Source: Hippophae tibetana
Lineage: Eukaryota; Streptophyta; Magnoliopsida; Rosales; Elaeagnaceae
Length of the DNA stretch: 64,000 bases
NCBI GenBank assembly: GCA_037013495.1
Contig: CM072810.1
Span: forward strand, 52,066,843 to 52,130,842
Direction of reading: 5' to 3'
Both the position numbers and the translations under genes were made by a program. Of the stretch, positions 25,523 to 38,253 are shown in pieces (the first letter of the stretch is position 1; every line of letters begins with the position of its first letter). Below the pieces are notes generated by a model. The model was not told the DNA's origin and made no database searches. It saw only the letters and a list, made by a program, of their open reading frames with translations.

Positions 25523-28500
25523 GGATGGTACCTACCTCGGTTTCATCATTCCATCTCTTGTAAGCGAACTTCACATCGAACTTGTGCTTTTATGGGACAC
25601 AAACCTGAGATTATGTTTTGATACCAAACATAGGAAAATAGCTAATCCTTCCTTCCTAAAGCGTAAGCTTTCAATACGGGACGCTTGAACTGCCACCCTT
25701 AATCTCCGTTCAAAGCTCACAACAAGTCACGAGGATGTTACCCCCCGTGCACGACACAAGTCATTCTAAATGACACTTGGAAACAACAAAGAAAGGTTAC
25801 CCACAACAAGGAACCCAGGGATGGTACCTACCTCGGTTTCATCATTCCATCTCCTGTAAGCGATCTTCACCTCTAAGTTGTGCTTTTATGGGATACAAAT
25901 CGGATATCATGTTTTGATACCAAACATAGGAAAATAGCTAATCCTTCCTTCCTAAAGCGTAAGCTTTCAATACGGGACGCTTGAACTGCCACCCTTAATC
26001 CCCGTTCAATGCTCACAACAAGTCACGAGGATGTTACCCCCCGTGCACGACAAAAGTCATTCTAAATGACACTTGGAAACAACATAGAAAGGTTACCCGC
26101 AACAACAAACCCAGGGATGGATACTTACCTCGGTTGCATCATTCCGTCTCTTGTAAGCGAACTTCACCTCGAACTTATGCTTTTATGGGATACAAATTCG
26201 GAGATCATGTTTTGATACCAAACATAGGAAAATAGCTAATCCTTCCTTCCTAAAGCGTAAGCTTTCAATACGGGACGCTTGAACTGCCACCCTTAATCCC
26301 CGTTCAAAGCTCACAACAAGTCACGAGGATGTTACCCCCCGTGCACGACACAAGTCATTCTAAATGACACTTGGAAACAACAAAGAAAGGTTACCCACAA
26401 CAACGAACCCAGGGATGGTACCTACCTCGGTTTCATCATTCCATCTCCTGTAAGCGAACTTCACCTCTAAGTTGTGCTTTTATGGGATACAAATCGGATA
26501 TCATGTTTTGATACCAAACATAGGAAAATAGCTAATCCTTCCTTCCTAAAGCGTAAGCTTTCAATACGGGACGCTTGAACTGCCACCCTTAATCCCCGTT
26601 CAAAGCTCACAACAAGTCACGAGGATGTTACCCCCCGTGCATGACACAAGTCATTCTAAATGACACTTGGAAACAACAAAGAAAGGTTACCCACAAATAC
26701 GAACCCAGGGATGGTACCTACCTCGGTTTCATCATTCCATCTCTTGTAAGCGAACTTCACATCGAACTTGTGCTTTTATGGGACACAAACCTGAGATTAT
26801 GTTTTGATACCAAACATAGGAAAATAGCTAATCCTTCCTTCCTAAAGCGTAAGCTTTCAATACGGGACGCTTGAACTGCCACCCTTAATCCCCGTTCAAA
26901 GCTCACAACAAGTCACGAGGATGTTACCCCCCGTGCACGACACAAGTCATTCTAAATGACACTTGGAAACAACAAAGAAAGGTTACCCACAACAACGAAC
27001 CCAGGGATGGTACTTACCTCGGTTGCATCATTCCGTCTCCTGTAAGCGAACTTCACCTCTAAGTTGTGCTTTTATGGGATACAAATCGGATATCATGTTT
27101 TGATACCAAACATAGGAAAATAGCTAATCCTTCCTTCCTAAAGCGTAAGCTTTCAATACGGGACGCTTGAACTGCCACCCTTAATCCCCGTTCAATGCTC
27201 ACAACAAGTCACGAGGATGTTACCCCCCGTGCACGACACAAGTCATTCTAAATGACACTTGGAAACAACATAGAAAGGTTACAAACAACAACGAACCCAG
27301 GGATGGTTCTTACCTCGGTTGCATCATTCCGTCTCTTGTAAGCGAATTTCACCTCTAACTTGTGCTTTTATGGGATACAAATCGGATATCATGTTTTGAT
27401 ACCAAACATAGGAAAATAGCTAATCCTTCCTTCCTAAAGCTTAAGCTTTCAATACGGGACGCTTGAACTGTCACCCTTAATCCTCGTTCAAAGCTCACAA
27501 CAAGTCACGAGGATGTTACCCCCCCGTGCACGACAAAAGTCATTCTAAATGACACTCGGAAACAACAAGGAAAGGTTACCCACAACAACGAACCCAGGGA
27601 TGGTACTTACCTCGGTTGCATCATTCCGTCTCTTGTAAGCAAACTTCACCTCTAAGTTGTGCTTTTATGGGATACAAATCGGAGATCATGTTTTGATACC
27701 AAACATAGGAAAATAGCTAATCCTTCCTTCCTAAAGCTTAAGCTTTGAATACGGGACACTTGAACTGTCACCCTTAATCCTCGTTCATAGCTCACAACAA
27801 GTCACGAGGATGTTACCCCCCCGTGCACGACACAAGTCATTCTAAATGACACTTGGAAACAACATAGAAAGGTTACCCACAACAACAAACCCAGGGATGG
27901 ATACTTACCTCGGTTGCATCATTCCGTCTCTTGTAAGCGAACTTCACCTCGAACTTATGCTTTTATGGGATACAAATTCGGAGATCATGTTTTGATACCA
28001 AACATTGGAAAATAGCTAATCCTTCCTTCCTAAAGCGTAAGCTTTCAATACGGGACGCTTGAACTGCCACCCTTAATCCCCGTTCAAAGCTCACAACAAG
28101 TCACGAGGATGTTACCCCCCGTGCACGACACAAGTCATTCTAAATGACACTTGGAAACAACAAAGAAAGGTTACCCACAACAACGAACCCAGGGATGGTA
28201 CCTACCTCGGTTTCATCATTCCATCTCCTGTAAGCGAACTTCACCTCTAAGTTGTGCTTTTATGGGATACAAATCGGATATCATGTTTTGATACCAAACA
28301 TAGGAAAATAGCTAATCCTTCCTTCCTAAAGCGTAAGCTTTCAATACGGGACGCTTGAACTGCCACCCTTAATCCCCGTTCAAAGCTCACAACAAGTCAC
28401 GATGATGTTACCCCCCGTGCACGACACAAATCATTCTAAATGACACTTGGAAACAACAAAGAAAGGTTACCCACACCAACGAACCCATGGATGGTACCTA

Positions 28501-28985
28501 CCTCGGTTTCCTCATTCCATCTCCTGTAAGCGAACTTCACCTCTAAGTTGTGCTTTTATGGGATACAAATCGGATATCATGTTTTGATACCAAACATAGG
28601 AAAATAGCTAATCCTTCCTTCCTAAAGCGTAAGCTTTCAATACGGGACGCTTGAACTGCCACCCTTAATCCCCGTTCAAAGCTAACAACAAGTCACGAGG
28701 ATGTTACCCCCCGTGCACGACACAAGTCATTCTAAATGACACTTGGAAACAACAAAGAAAGGTTACCCACAACAACGAACCCAGGGATGGTACCTACCTC
28801 GGTTTCATCATTCCATCTCTTGTAAGCGAACTTCACATCGAACTTGTGCTTTTATGGGACACAAACCTGAGATTATGTTTTGATACCAAACATAGGAAAA
28901 TAGCTAATCCTTCCTTCCTAAAGCGTAAGCTTTCAATACGGGACGCTTGAACTGCCACCCTTAATCTCCGTTCAAAGCTCACAAC

Positions 28986-29080
28986 AAGTCACGAGGATGT
29001 TACCCCCCGTGCACGACACAAGTCATTCTAAATGACACTTGGAAACAACAAAGAAAGGTTACCCACAACAACGAACCCAG
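28986..29080 (+). repeat. 95-bp direct repeat, left flank of insert copy 2
   Basis: Exact counterpart of 24260-24354, moved by the 4,726-bp duplication. It is repeated after the insert at 30154-30248. Confidence 0.85.
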
Positions 29081-29257
29081 ATCGTTACTCCCTGAATACA
29101 AGTAGCATAATCGAGAGTAAGGACAAGCAATCTTTCATCAGATTAAGTAACAAAAATCTGCTCATGCCACCAACCATATCACCCCTCTGCCAGATATTTG
29201 ATGGTAAAACTTCAACACTAAGGTGAGTTGATATATTGCTTCTGAATCTCTAAATGG

Positions 29258-30075
29258 TCACCACTCATCCCATCTATTTACAAAGTCCTCCCACATTACT
29301 GACGCCATTGAATCTCTCATTGAGAAAGCAACTTGTTCTTGTATTGAAGAAACCAATGGAATATCAAGATGTTCATCAAGATCAGACATTTCATTGACTG
29401 ACATCTCTTCCACACTGGAAAACAGCCAATCGTTTTCTTCCTCTTGGAGGATATAGTTATGTATAACACAAGCAGCAATAACTATATCCCGTTGAATGTG
29501 AAATGCATACTGAGGAGCAAGTTTAAGAATAGGAAATCGAGTCATCAAAACATGGAAAGATCTCATTATGGCATTCCTTAGAGATGAATGCCTGTGATTA
29601 AATAGCTCCATTGCATTTCTAGGTAATTGATTAGCGCCTCTGAATTCATGAAGTTGATGCCGGATTCCATGATACGGTGCAATGAATCCTTTCATGTTTG
29701 AGTATCCAGTGTCAACGAGGTAATATTTGCCTAGAACATTAAAGTAATGATGAATAAACTAAGCCACTTTTATTGCTTTGAAGAATGCTAATGATGAGAG
29801 TTAACAAGCAGCACAGTTGTAAGATATGAATAACAGCTCAAACCTTCTGGAATCTGTGGGAAATTTTGATCTGGATCATCAAGGACAGCTCTTAATATGT
29901 GGGAATCTGCAACTGATCCTTCCCAACCAGGATAGATAAATATAAACTTTAGGTCAAACGTGCAAGCTGCCAATATGTTTTGGGACAGAACACCATTTCG
30001 ATTACGAAAACGGGATTGATCTTTTGCTGGGACATGGGCAGGAATATGAATTCCATCTATTACACCAATGCAATC
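29258..30075 (-). pseudogene. PIF/Harbinger DDE transposase (HARBI1/ALP1-like), 3' half, copy 2
   Basis: Exons at complement 29844-30075 and 29258-29730, with the phase-1 intron at 29731-29843. The 234-residue product equals that of copy 1, including both Asp residues (7 and 84) and Met at the expected Glu position (133). It lacks the N-terminal half and any promoter. Identity between copies means the pair gives no information on selection within this window. Frame integrity of the fragment suggests that it was either recently derived from an open gene or too young for disabling mutations to have accumulated. Confidence 0.88.
29731..29843 (-). other. 113-bp intron in the transposase fragment, copy 2
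   Basis: Same GT-AG intron as in copy 1, with identical donor and acceptor contexts. The truncated upstream intron of this copy lies at 30076-30153 and the 3' flank at 29081-29257. Confidence 0.83.
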
Positions 30076-30153
30076 CTGAAAGGAAAACTAAATAAGAACA
30101 TGATATGTCAAAGCAAAGAAAAAGTGAGGCAAAAGTATTCAAATATGAACCTG

Positions 30154-30248
30154 AAGTCACGAGGATGTTACCCCCCGTGCACGACACAAGTCATTCTAAA
30201 TGACACTTGGAAACAACAAAGAAAGGTTACCCATAACAACGAACCCAG
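30154..30248 (+). repeat. 95-bp direct repeat, right flank of insert copy 2
   Basis: Counterpart of 25428-25522 with the same cccataac variant. It also forms the first part of a 5-mer unit whose later copies start near 31634 and 33116 without any insert beside them. Confidence 0.85.
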
Positions 30249-33200
30249 GGATGGTACCTACCTCGGTTTCATCATTCCATCTCTTGTAAGCGAACTTCAC
30301 ATCGAACTTGTGCTTTTATGGGACACAAACCTGAGATTATGTTTTGATACCAAACATAGGAAAATAGCTAATCCTTCCTTCCTAAAGCGTAAGCTTTCAA
30401 TACGGGACGCTTGAACTGCCACCCTTAATCTCCGTTCAAAGCTCACAACAAGTCACGAGGATGTTACCCCCCGTGCACGACACAAGTCATTCTAAATGAC
30501 ACTTGGAAACAACAAAGAAAGGTTACCCACAACAAGGAACCCAGGGATGGTACCTACCTCGGTTTCATCATTCCATCTCCTGTAAGCGATCTTCACCTCT
30601 AAGTTGTGCTTTTATGGGATACAAATCGGATATCATGTTTTGATACCAAACATAGGAAAATAGCTAATCCTTCCTTCCTAAAGCGTAAGCTTTCAATACG
30701 GGACGCTTGAACTGCCACCCTTAATCCCCGTTCAATGCTCACAACAAGTCACGAGGATGTTACCCCCCGTGCACGACAAAAGTCATTCTAAATGACACTT
30801 GGAAACAACATAGAAAGGTTACCCGCAACAACAAACCCAGGGATGGATACTTACCTCGGTTGCATCATTCCGTCTCTTGTAAGCGAACTTCACCTCGAAC
30901 TTATGCTTTTATGGGATACAAATTCGGAGATCATGTTTTGATACCAAACATAGGAAAATAGCTAATCCTTCCTTCCTAAAGCGTAAGCTTTCAATACGGG
31001 ACGCTTGAACTGCCACCCTTAATCCCCGTTCAAAGCTCACAACAAGTCACGAGGATGTTACCCCCCGTGCACGACACAAGTCATTCTAAATGACACTTGG
31101 AAACAACAAAGAAAGGTTACCCACAACAACGAACCCAGGGATGGTACCTACCTCGGTTTCATCATTCCATCTCCTGTAAGCGAACTTCACCTCTAAGTTG
31201 TGCTTTTATGGGATACAAATCGGATATCATGTTTTGATACCAAACATAGGAAAATAGCTAATCCTTCCTTCCTAAAGCGTAAGCTTTCAATACGGGACGC
31301 TTGAACTGCCACCCTTAATCCCCGTTCAAAGCTCACAACAAGTCACGAGGATGTTACCCCGTGCACGACACAAATCATTCTAAATGACACTTGGAAACAA
31401 CAAAGAAAGGTTACCCACACCAACGAACCCATGGATGGTACCTACCTCGGTTTCCTCATTCCATCTCCTGTAAGCGAACTTCACCTCTAAGTTGTGCTTT
31501 TATGGGATACAAATCGGATATCATGTTTTGATACCAAACATAGGAAAATAGCTAATCCTTCCTTCCTAAAGCGTAAGCTTTCAATACGGGACGCTTGAAC
31601 TGCCACCCTTAATCCCCGTTCAAAGCTAACAACAAGTCACGAGGATGTTACCCCCCGTGCACGACACAAGTCATTCTAAATGACACTTGGAAACAACAAA
31701 GAAAGGTTACCCATAACAACGAACCCAGGGATGGTACCTACCTCGGTTTCATCATTCCATCTCTTGTAAGCGAACTTCACATCGAACTTGTGCTTTTATG
31801 GGACACAAACCTGAGATTATGTTTTGATACCAAACATAGGAAAATAGCTAATCCTTCCTTCCTAAAGCGTAAGCTTTCAATACGGGACGCTTGAACTGCC
31901 ACCCTTAATCTCCGTTCAAAGCTCACAACAAGTCACGAGGATGTTACCCCCCGTGCACGACACAAGTCATTCTAAATGACACTTGGAAACAACAAAGAAA
32001 GGTTACCCACAACAACGAACCCAGGGATGGTACCTACCTCGGTTTCATCATTCCATCTCCTGTAAGCGATCTTCACCTCTAAGTTGTGCTTTTATGGGAT
32101 ACAAATCGGATATCATGTTTTGATACCAAACATAGGAAAATAGCTAATCCTTCCTTCCTAAAGCGTAAGCTTTCAATACGGGACGCTTGAACTGCCACCC
32201 TTAATCCCCGTTCAATGCTCACAACAAGTCACGAGGATGTTACCCCCCGTGCACGACAAAAGTCATTCTAAATGACACTTGGAAACAACATAGAAAGGTT
32301 ACCCGCAACAACAAACCCAGGGATGGATACTTACCTCGGTTGCATCATTCCGTCTCTTGTAAGCGAACTTCACCTCGAACTTATGCTTTTATGGGATACA
32401 AATTCGGAGATCATGTTTTGATACCAAACATAGGAAAATAGCTAATCCTTCCTTCCTAAAGCGTAAGCTTTCAATACGGGACGCTTGAACTGCCACCCTT
32501 AATCCCCGTTCAAAGCTCACAACAAGTCACGAGGATGTTACCCCCCGTGCACGACACAAGTCATTCTAAATGACACTTGGAAACAACAAAGAAAGGTTAC
32601 CCACAACAACGAACCCAGGGATGGTACCTACCTCGGTTTCATCATTCCATCTCCTGTAAGCGAACTTCACCTCTAAGTTGTGCTTTTATGGGATACAAAT
32701 CGGATATCATGTTTTGATACCAAACATAGGAAAATAGCTAATCCTTCCTTCCTAAAGCGTAAGCTTTCAATACGGGACGCTTGAACTGCCACCCTTAATC
32801 CCCGTTCAAAGCTCACAACAAGTCACGAGGATGTTACCCCCCGTGCACGACACAAATCATTCTAAATGACACTTGGAAACAACAAAGAAAGGTTACCCAC
32901 ACCAACGAACCCATGGATGGTACCTACCTCGGTTTCCTCATTCCATCTCCTGTAAGCGAACTTCACCTCTAAGTTGTGCTTTTATGGGATACAAATCGGA
33001 TATCATGTTTTGATACCAAACATAGGAAAATAGCTAATCCTTCCTTCCTAAAGCGTAAGCTTTCAATACGGGACGCTTGAACTGCCACCCTTAATCCCCG
33101 TTCAAAGCTAACAACAAGTCACGAGGATGTTACCCCCCGTGCACGACACAAGTCATTCTAAATGACACTTGGAAACAACAAAGAAAGGTTACCCATAACA

Positions 33201-33800
33201 ACGAACCCAGGGATGGTACCTACCTCGGTTTCATCATTCCATCTCTTGTAAGCGAATTCACATCGAACTTGTGCTTTTATGGGACACAAACCTGAGATTA
33301 TGTTTTGATACCAAACATAGGAAAATAGCTAATCCTTCCTTCCTAAAGCGTAAGCTTTTAATACGGGACGCTTGAACTGCCACCCTTAATCTCCGTTCAA
33401 AGCTCACAACAAGTCACGAGGATGTTACCCCCCGTGCACGACACAAGTCATTCTAAATGACACTTGGAAACAACAAAGAAAGGTTACCCACAACAACGAA
33501 CCCAGGGATGGTACCTACCTCGGTTTCATCATTCCATCTCCTGTAAGCGATCTTCACCTCTAAGTTGTGCTTTTATGGGATACAAATCGGATATCATGTT
33601 TTGATACCAAACATAGGAAAATAGCTAATCCTTCCTTCCTAAAGCGTAAGCTTTCAATACGGGACGCTTGAACTGCCACCCTTAATCCCCGTTCAATGCT
33701 CACAACAAGTCACGAGGATGTTACCCCCCGTGCACGACACAAGTCATTCTAAATGACACTTGGAAACAACATAGAAAGGTTACCCACAACAACGAACCCA
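30154..33800 (+). repeat. 5-mer higher-order repeat, about 1,481 bp, about 2.5 copies
   Basis: The marker ccataacaac falls at 30231, 31711 and 33193, spacings of 1,480 and 1,482 bp. The cgatcttcac variant follows at 30587, 32067 and 33548. The 2-bp difference is explained by a C-tract shortened to 4 C at 31357-31360. The first copy starts directly at the right junction of the second insert; the later two are preceded by an ordinary caaagctaac monomer. Confidence 0.85.
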
Positions 33801-34820
33801 GGGATGGTTCTTACCTCGGTTGCATCATTCCGTCTCTTGTAAGCGAATTTCACCTCTAACTTGTGCTTTTATGGGATACAAATCGGATATCATGTTTTGA
33901 TACCAAACATAGGAAAATAGCTAATCCTTCCTTCCTAAAGCTTAAGCTTTCAATACGGGACGCTTGAACTGTCACCCTTAATCCTCGTTCAAAGCTCACA
34001 ACAAGTCACGAGGATGTTACCCCCCCGTGCACGACACAAGTCATTCTAAATGACACTCGGAAACAACAAGGAAAGGTTACCCACAACAAGGAACCCAGGG
34101 ATGGTACTTACCTCGGTTGCATCATTCCGTCTCTTGTAAGCAAACTTCACCTCTAAGTTGTGCTTTTATGGGATACAAATCGGAGATCATGTTTTGATAC
34201 CAAACATAGGAAAATAGATAATCCTTCCTTCCTAAAGCTTAAGCTTTCAATACGGGACACTTGAACTGTCACCCTTAATCCTCGTTCATAGCTCACAACA
34301 AGTCACGAGGATGTTACCCCCCCGTGCACGACACAAGTCATTCTAAATGACACTTGGAAACAACATAGAAAGGTTACCCACAACAAAAAACCCAGGGATG
34401 GATACTTACCTCGGTTGCATCATTCCGTCTCTTGTAAGCGAACTTCACCTCGAACTTATGCTTTTATGGGATACAAATTCGGAGATCATGTTTTGATACC
34501 AAACATAGGAAAATAGCTAATCCTTCCTTCCTAAAGCTTAAGCTTTCAATACGGGACGCTTGAACTGTCACCCTTAATCCTCGTTCAAAACTCACAACAA
34601 GTCACGAGGATGTTACCCCCCCGTGCACGACACAAGTCATTCTAAATGACACTCGGAAACAACAAGGAAAGGTTACCCACAACAACGAACCCAGGGATGG
34701 TACTTACCTCGGTTGCATCATTCCGTCTCTTGTAAGCAAACTTCACCTCTAAGTTGTGCTTTTATGGGATACAAATCGGAGATCATGTTTTGATACCAAA
34801 CATAGGAAAATAGCTAATCC
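33440..34820 (+). repeat. Block duplicated 4,748 bp downstream (16-monomer offset)
   Basis: This stretch matches about 38188-39568. Shared rare variants are cgatcttcac (33548 and 38296), gcgaatttcac (33843 and 38591) and aaaatagataatcc (34213 and 38961). Similarity ends near 34820, where the first copy has the one-base-deleted cttaagtttc monomer and the second has cgtaagctttc. Confidence 0.75.
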
Positions 34821-35599
34821 TTCCTTCCTAAAGCTTAAGTTTCAATACGGGACGCTTGAACTGTCACCATTAATCCTCGTTCAAAGCTCACAACAAGTCA
34901 CGAGGATGTTACCCCCCCGTGCACGACACAAGTCATTCTAAATGACACTTGGAAACAACATAGAAAGGTTACCCACAACAACAAACCCAGGGATGGATAC
35001 TTACCTCGGTTGCATCATTCCGTCTCTTGTAAGCGAACTTCACCTCGAACTTGTGCTTTTATGGGATACAAATTCGGAGATCATGTTTTGATACCAAACA
35101 TAGGAAAATAGCTAATCCTTCCTTCCTAAAGCTTAAGCTTTCAATACGGGACGCTTGAACTGTCACCCTTAATCCTCGTTCAAAGCTCACAACAAGTCAC
35201 GAGGATGTTACCCCCCCGTGCACGACACAAGTCATTCTAAATGACACTCGGAAACAACAAGGAAAGGTTACCCACAACAACGAACCCAGGGATGGTACTT
35301 ACCTCGGTTGCATCATTCCGTCTCTTGTAAGCAAACTTCACCTCTAAGTTGTGCTTTTATGGGATACAAATCGGATATCATGTTTTGATACCAAACATAG
35401 GAAAATAGCTAATCCTTCCTTCCTAAAGCGTAAGCTTTCAATACGGGACGCTTGAACTGCCACCCTTAATCTCCGTTCAAAGCTCACAACAAGTCACGAG
35501 GATGTTACCCCCTGTGCACGACACAAATCATTCTAAATGACACTTGGAAACAACAAAGAAAGGTTACCCACACCAACGAACCCAGGGATGGTACCTACC

Positions 35600-38253
35600 T
35601 CGGTTTCCTCATTCCATCTCCTGTAAGCGAACTTCACCTCTAAGTTGTGCTTTTATGGGATACAAATCGGATATCATGTTTTGATACCAAACATAGGAAA
35701 ATAGCTAATCCTTCCTTCCTAAAGCGTAAGCTTTCAATACGGGACGCTTGAACTGCCACCCTTAATCCCCGTTCAAAGCTCACAACAAGTCACGAGGATG
35801 TTACCCCCCGTGCACGACACAAGTCATTCTAAATGACACTTGGAAACAACAAAGAAAGGTTACCCACAACAACGAACCCAGGGATGGTACCTACCTCGGT
35901 TTCATCATTCCATCTCTTGTAAGCGAACTTCACATCGAACTTGTGCTTTTATGGGACACAAACCTGAGATTATGTTTTGATACCAAACATAGGAAAATAG
36001 CTAATCCTTCCTTCCTAAAGCGTAAGCTTTCAATACGGGACGCTTGAACTGCCACCCTTAATCCCCGTTCAAAGCTCACAACAAGTCACGAGGATGTTAC
36101 CCCCCGTGCACGACACAAGTCATTCTAAATGACACTTGGAAACAACAAAGAAAGGTTACCCACAACAACGAACCCAGGGATGGTACTTACCTCGGTTGCA
36201 TCATTCCGTCTCCTGTAAGCGAACTTCACCTCTATGTTGTGCTTTTATGGGATACAAATCGGATATCATGTTTTGATACCAAACATAGGAAAATAGCTAA
36301 TCCTTCCTTCCTAAAGCGTAAGCTTTCAATACGGGACGCTTGAACTGCCACCCTTAATCCCCGTTCAATGCTCACAACAAATCACGAGGATGTTACCCCC
36401 CGTGCACGACACAAGTCATTCTAAATGACACTTGGAAACAACATAGAAAGGTTACCCACAACAACGAACCCAGGGATGGTTCTTACCTCGGTTGCATCAT
36501 TCCGTCTCTTGTAAGCGAATTTCACCTCTAACTTGTGCTTTTATGGGATACAAATCGGATATCATGTTTTGATACCAAACATAGGAAAATAGCTAATCCT
36601 TCCTTCCTAAAGCTTAAGCTTTCAATACGGGACGCTTGAACTGTCACCCTTAATCCTCGTTCAAAGCTCACAACAAGTCACGAGGATGTTACCCCCCCGT
36701 GCACGACACAAGTCATTCTAAATGACACTCGGAAACAACAAGGAAAGGTTACCCACAACAACGAACCCAGGGATGGTACTTACCTCGGTTGCATCATTCC
36801 GTCTCTTGTAAGCAAACTTCACCTCTAAGTTGTGCTTTTATGGGATACAAATCGGAGATCATGTTTTGATACCAAACATAGGAAAATAGCTAATCCTTCC
36901 TTCCTAAAGCTTAAGCTTTCAATACGGGACACTTGAACTGTCACCCTTAATCCTCGTTCATAGCTCACAACAAGTCACGAGGATGTTACCCCCCCGTGCA
37001 CGACACAAGTCATTCTAAATGACACTTGGAAACAACATAGAAAGGTTACCCACAACAACGAACCCAGGGATGGATACTTACCTCGGTTGCATCATTCCGT
37101 CTCTTGTAAGCGAACTTCACCTCGAACTTATGCTTTTATGGGATACAAATTCGGAGATCATGTTTTGATACCAAACATAGGAAAATAGCTAATCCTTCCT
37201 TCCTAAAGCGTAAGCTTTCAATACGGGACGCTTGAACTGCCACCCTTAATCCCCGTTCAAAGCTCACAACAAGTCACGAGGATGTTACCCCCCGTGCACG
37301 ACACAAGTCATTCTAAATGACACTTGGAAACAACAAAGAAAGGTTACCCACAACAACGAACCCAGGGATGGTACCTACCTCGGTTTCATCATTCCATCTC
37401 CTGTAAGCGAACTTCACCTCTAAGTTGTGCTTTTATGGGATACAAATCGGATATCATGTTTTGATACCAAACATAGGAAAATAGCTAATCCTTCCTTCCT
37501 AAAGCGTAAGCTTTCAATACGGGACACTTGAACTGCCACCCTTAATCCCCGTTCAAAGCTCACAACAAGTCACGATGATGTTACCCCCCGTGCACGACAC
37601 AAATCATTCTAAATGACACTTGGAAACAACAAAGAAAGGTTACCCACACCAACGAACCCATGGATGGTACCTACCTCGGTTTCCTCATTCCATCTCCTGT
37701 AAGCGAACTTCACCTCTAAGTTGTGCTTTTATGGGATACAAATCGGATATCATGTTTTGATACCAAACATAGGAAAATAGCTAATCCTTCCTTCCTAAAG
37801 CGTAAGCTTTCAATACGGGACGCTTGAACTGCCACCCTTAATCCCCGTTCAAAGCTAACAACAAGTCACGAGGATGTTACCCCCCGTGCACGACACAAGT
37901 CATTCTAAATGACACTTGGAAACAACAAAGAAAGGTTACCCACAACAACGAACCCAGGGATGGTACCTACCTCGGTTTCATCATTCCATCTCTTGTAAGC
38001 GAACTTCACATCGAACTTGTGCTTTTATGGGACACAAACCTGAGATTATGTTTTGATACCAAACATAGGAAAATAGCTAATCCTTCCTTCCTAAAGCGTA
38101 AGCTTTCAATACGGGACGCTTGAACTGCCACCCTTAATCTCCGTTCAAAGCTCACAACAAGTCACGAGGATGTTACCCCCCGTGCACGACACAAGTCATT
38201 CTAAATGACACTTGGAAACAACAAAGAAAGGTTACCCACAACAACGAACCCAG
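35600..38253 (+). repeat. Paralogue of 21700-24354 lacking the transposase insert
   Basis: An offset of 13,899 bp aligns this block with the satellite left of the first insert. The shared variants are cacatcgaac (22030 and 35929), cacgatgatg (23672 and 37571), cccatggatgg and caaagctaac, in the same order. At the position matching the insertion point (about 38253) the array continues without a break into a monomer with cgatcttcac, the type found one full monomer beyond the insert at 25861. Confidence 0.8.

Larger units (their letters stand above)
25428..29080 (+). repeat. Satellite array between the two inserts (about 12.3 monomers)
   Basis: Ordinary head-to-tail monomers in the same orientation as the rest. 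Because of the 4,726-bp duplication, the part to about 26.44 kb belongs to the first unit and the rest to the second. It contains the cgatcttcac variant at 25861, gtgcatgac at 26637, a caccgaacttatg-type monomer near 26100, cacgatgatg near 28400 and caaagctaac near 28680. There is no gene. Confidence 0.95.
29081..30153 (-). mobile_element. Captured genomic fragment with PIF/Harbinger transposase 3' half, copy 2
   Basis: Same 1,073 bp as copy 1, with the same junctions on both sides. I saw no base difference between the two when reading them, and their translations are identical. Junction identity shows that this copy arose by duplication of a larger satellite block, not by a second insertion. 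Confidence 0.9.
21720..31360 (+). repeat. 4,726-bp tandem duplication carrying the transposase insert
   Basis: Bases from about 21720 to 26635 match bases 4,726 further on with very few differences. Examples are C at 22810 against A at 27536 and C at 23021 against G at 27747. The shared rare variant gtgcatgac sits at 21911 and 26637. Each unit holds satellite monomers plus one 1,073-bp insert. Taking out the net 871 bp that the insert adds leaves about 3,855 bp, that is 13 monomers. The insert therefore entered before this duplication and now behaves as part of a higher-order repeat. The left edge is near 21718, where cctcattcc in copy 1 faces catcattcc in copy 2. Confidence 0.92.

Noticed and set aside
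25254-25688. A 144-codon plus-strand open frame crossing the right insert junction (and its copy at 29980-30414)
   Set aside because: It is a chimera of antisense transposase sequence and satellite. The real exon lies on the opposite strand with family motifs and splice sites.
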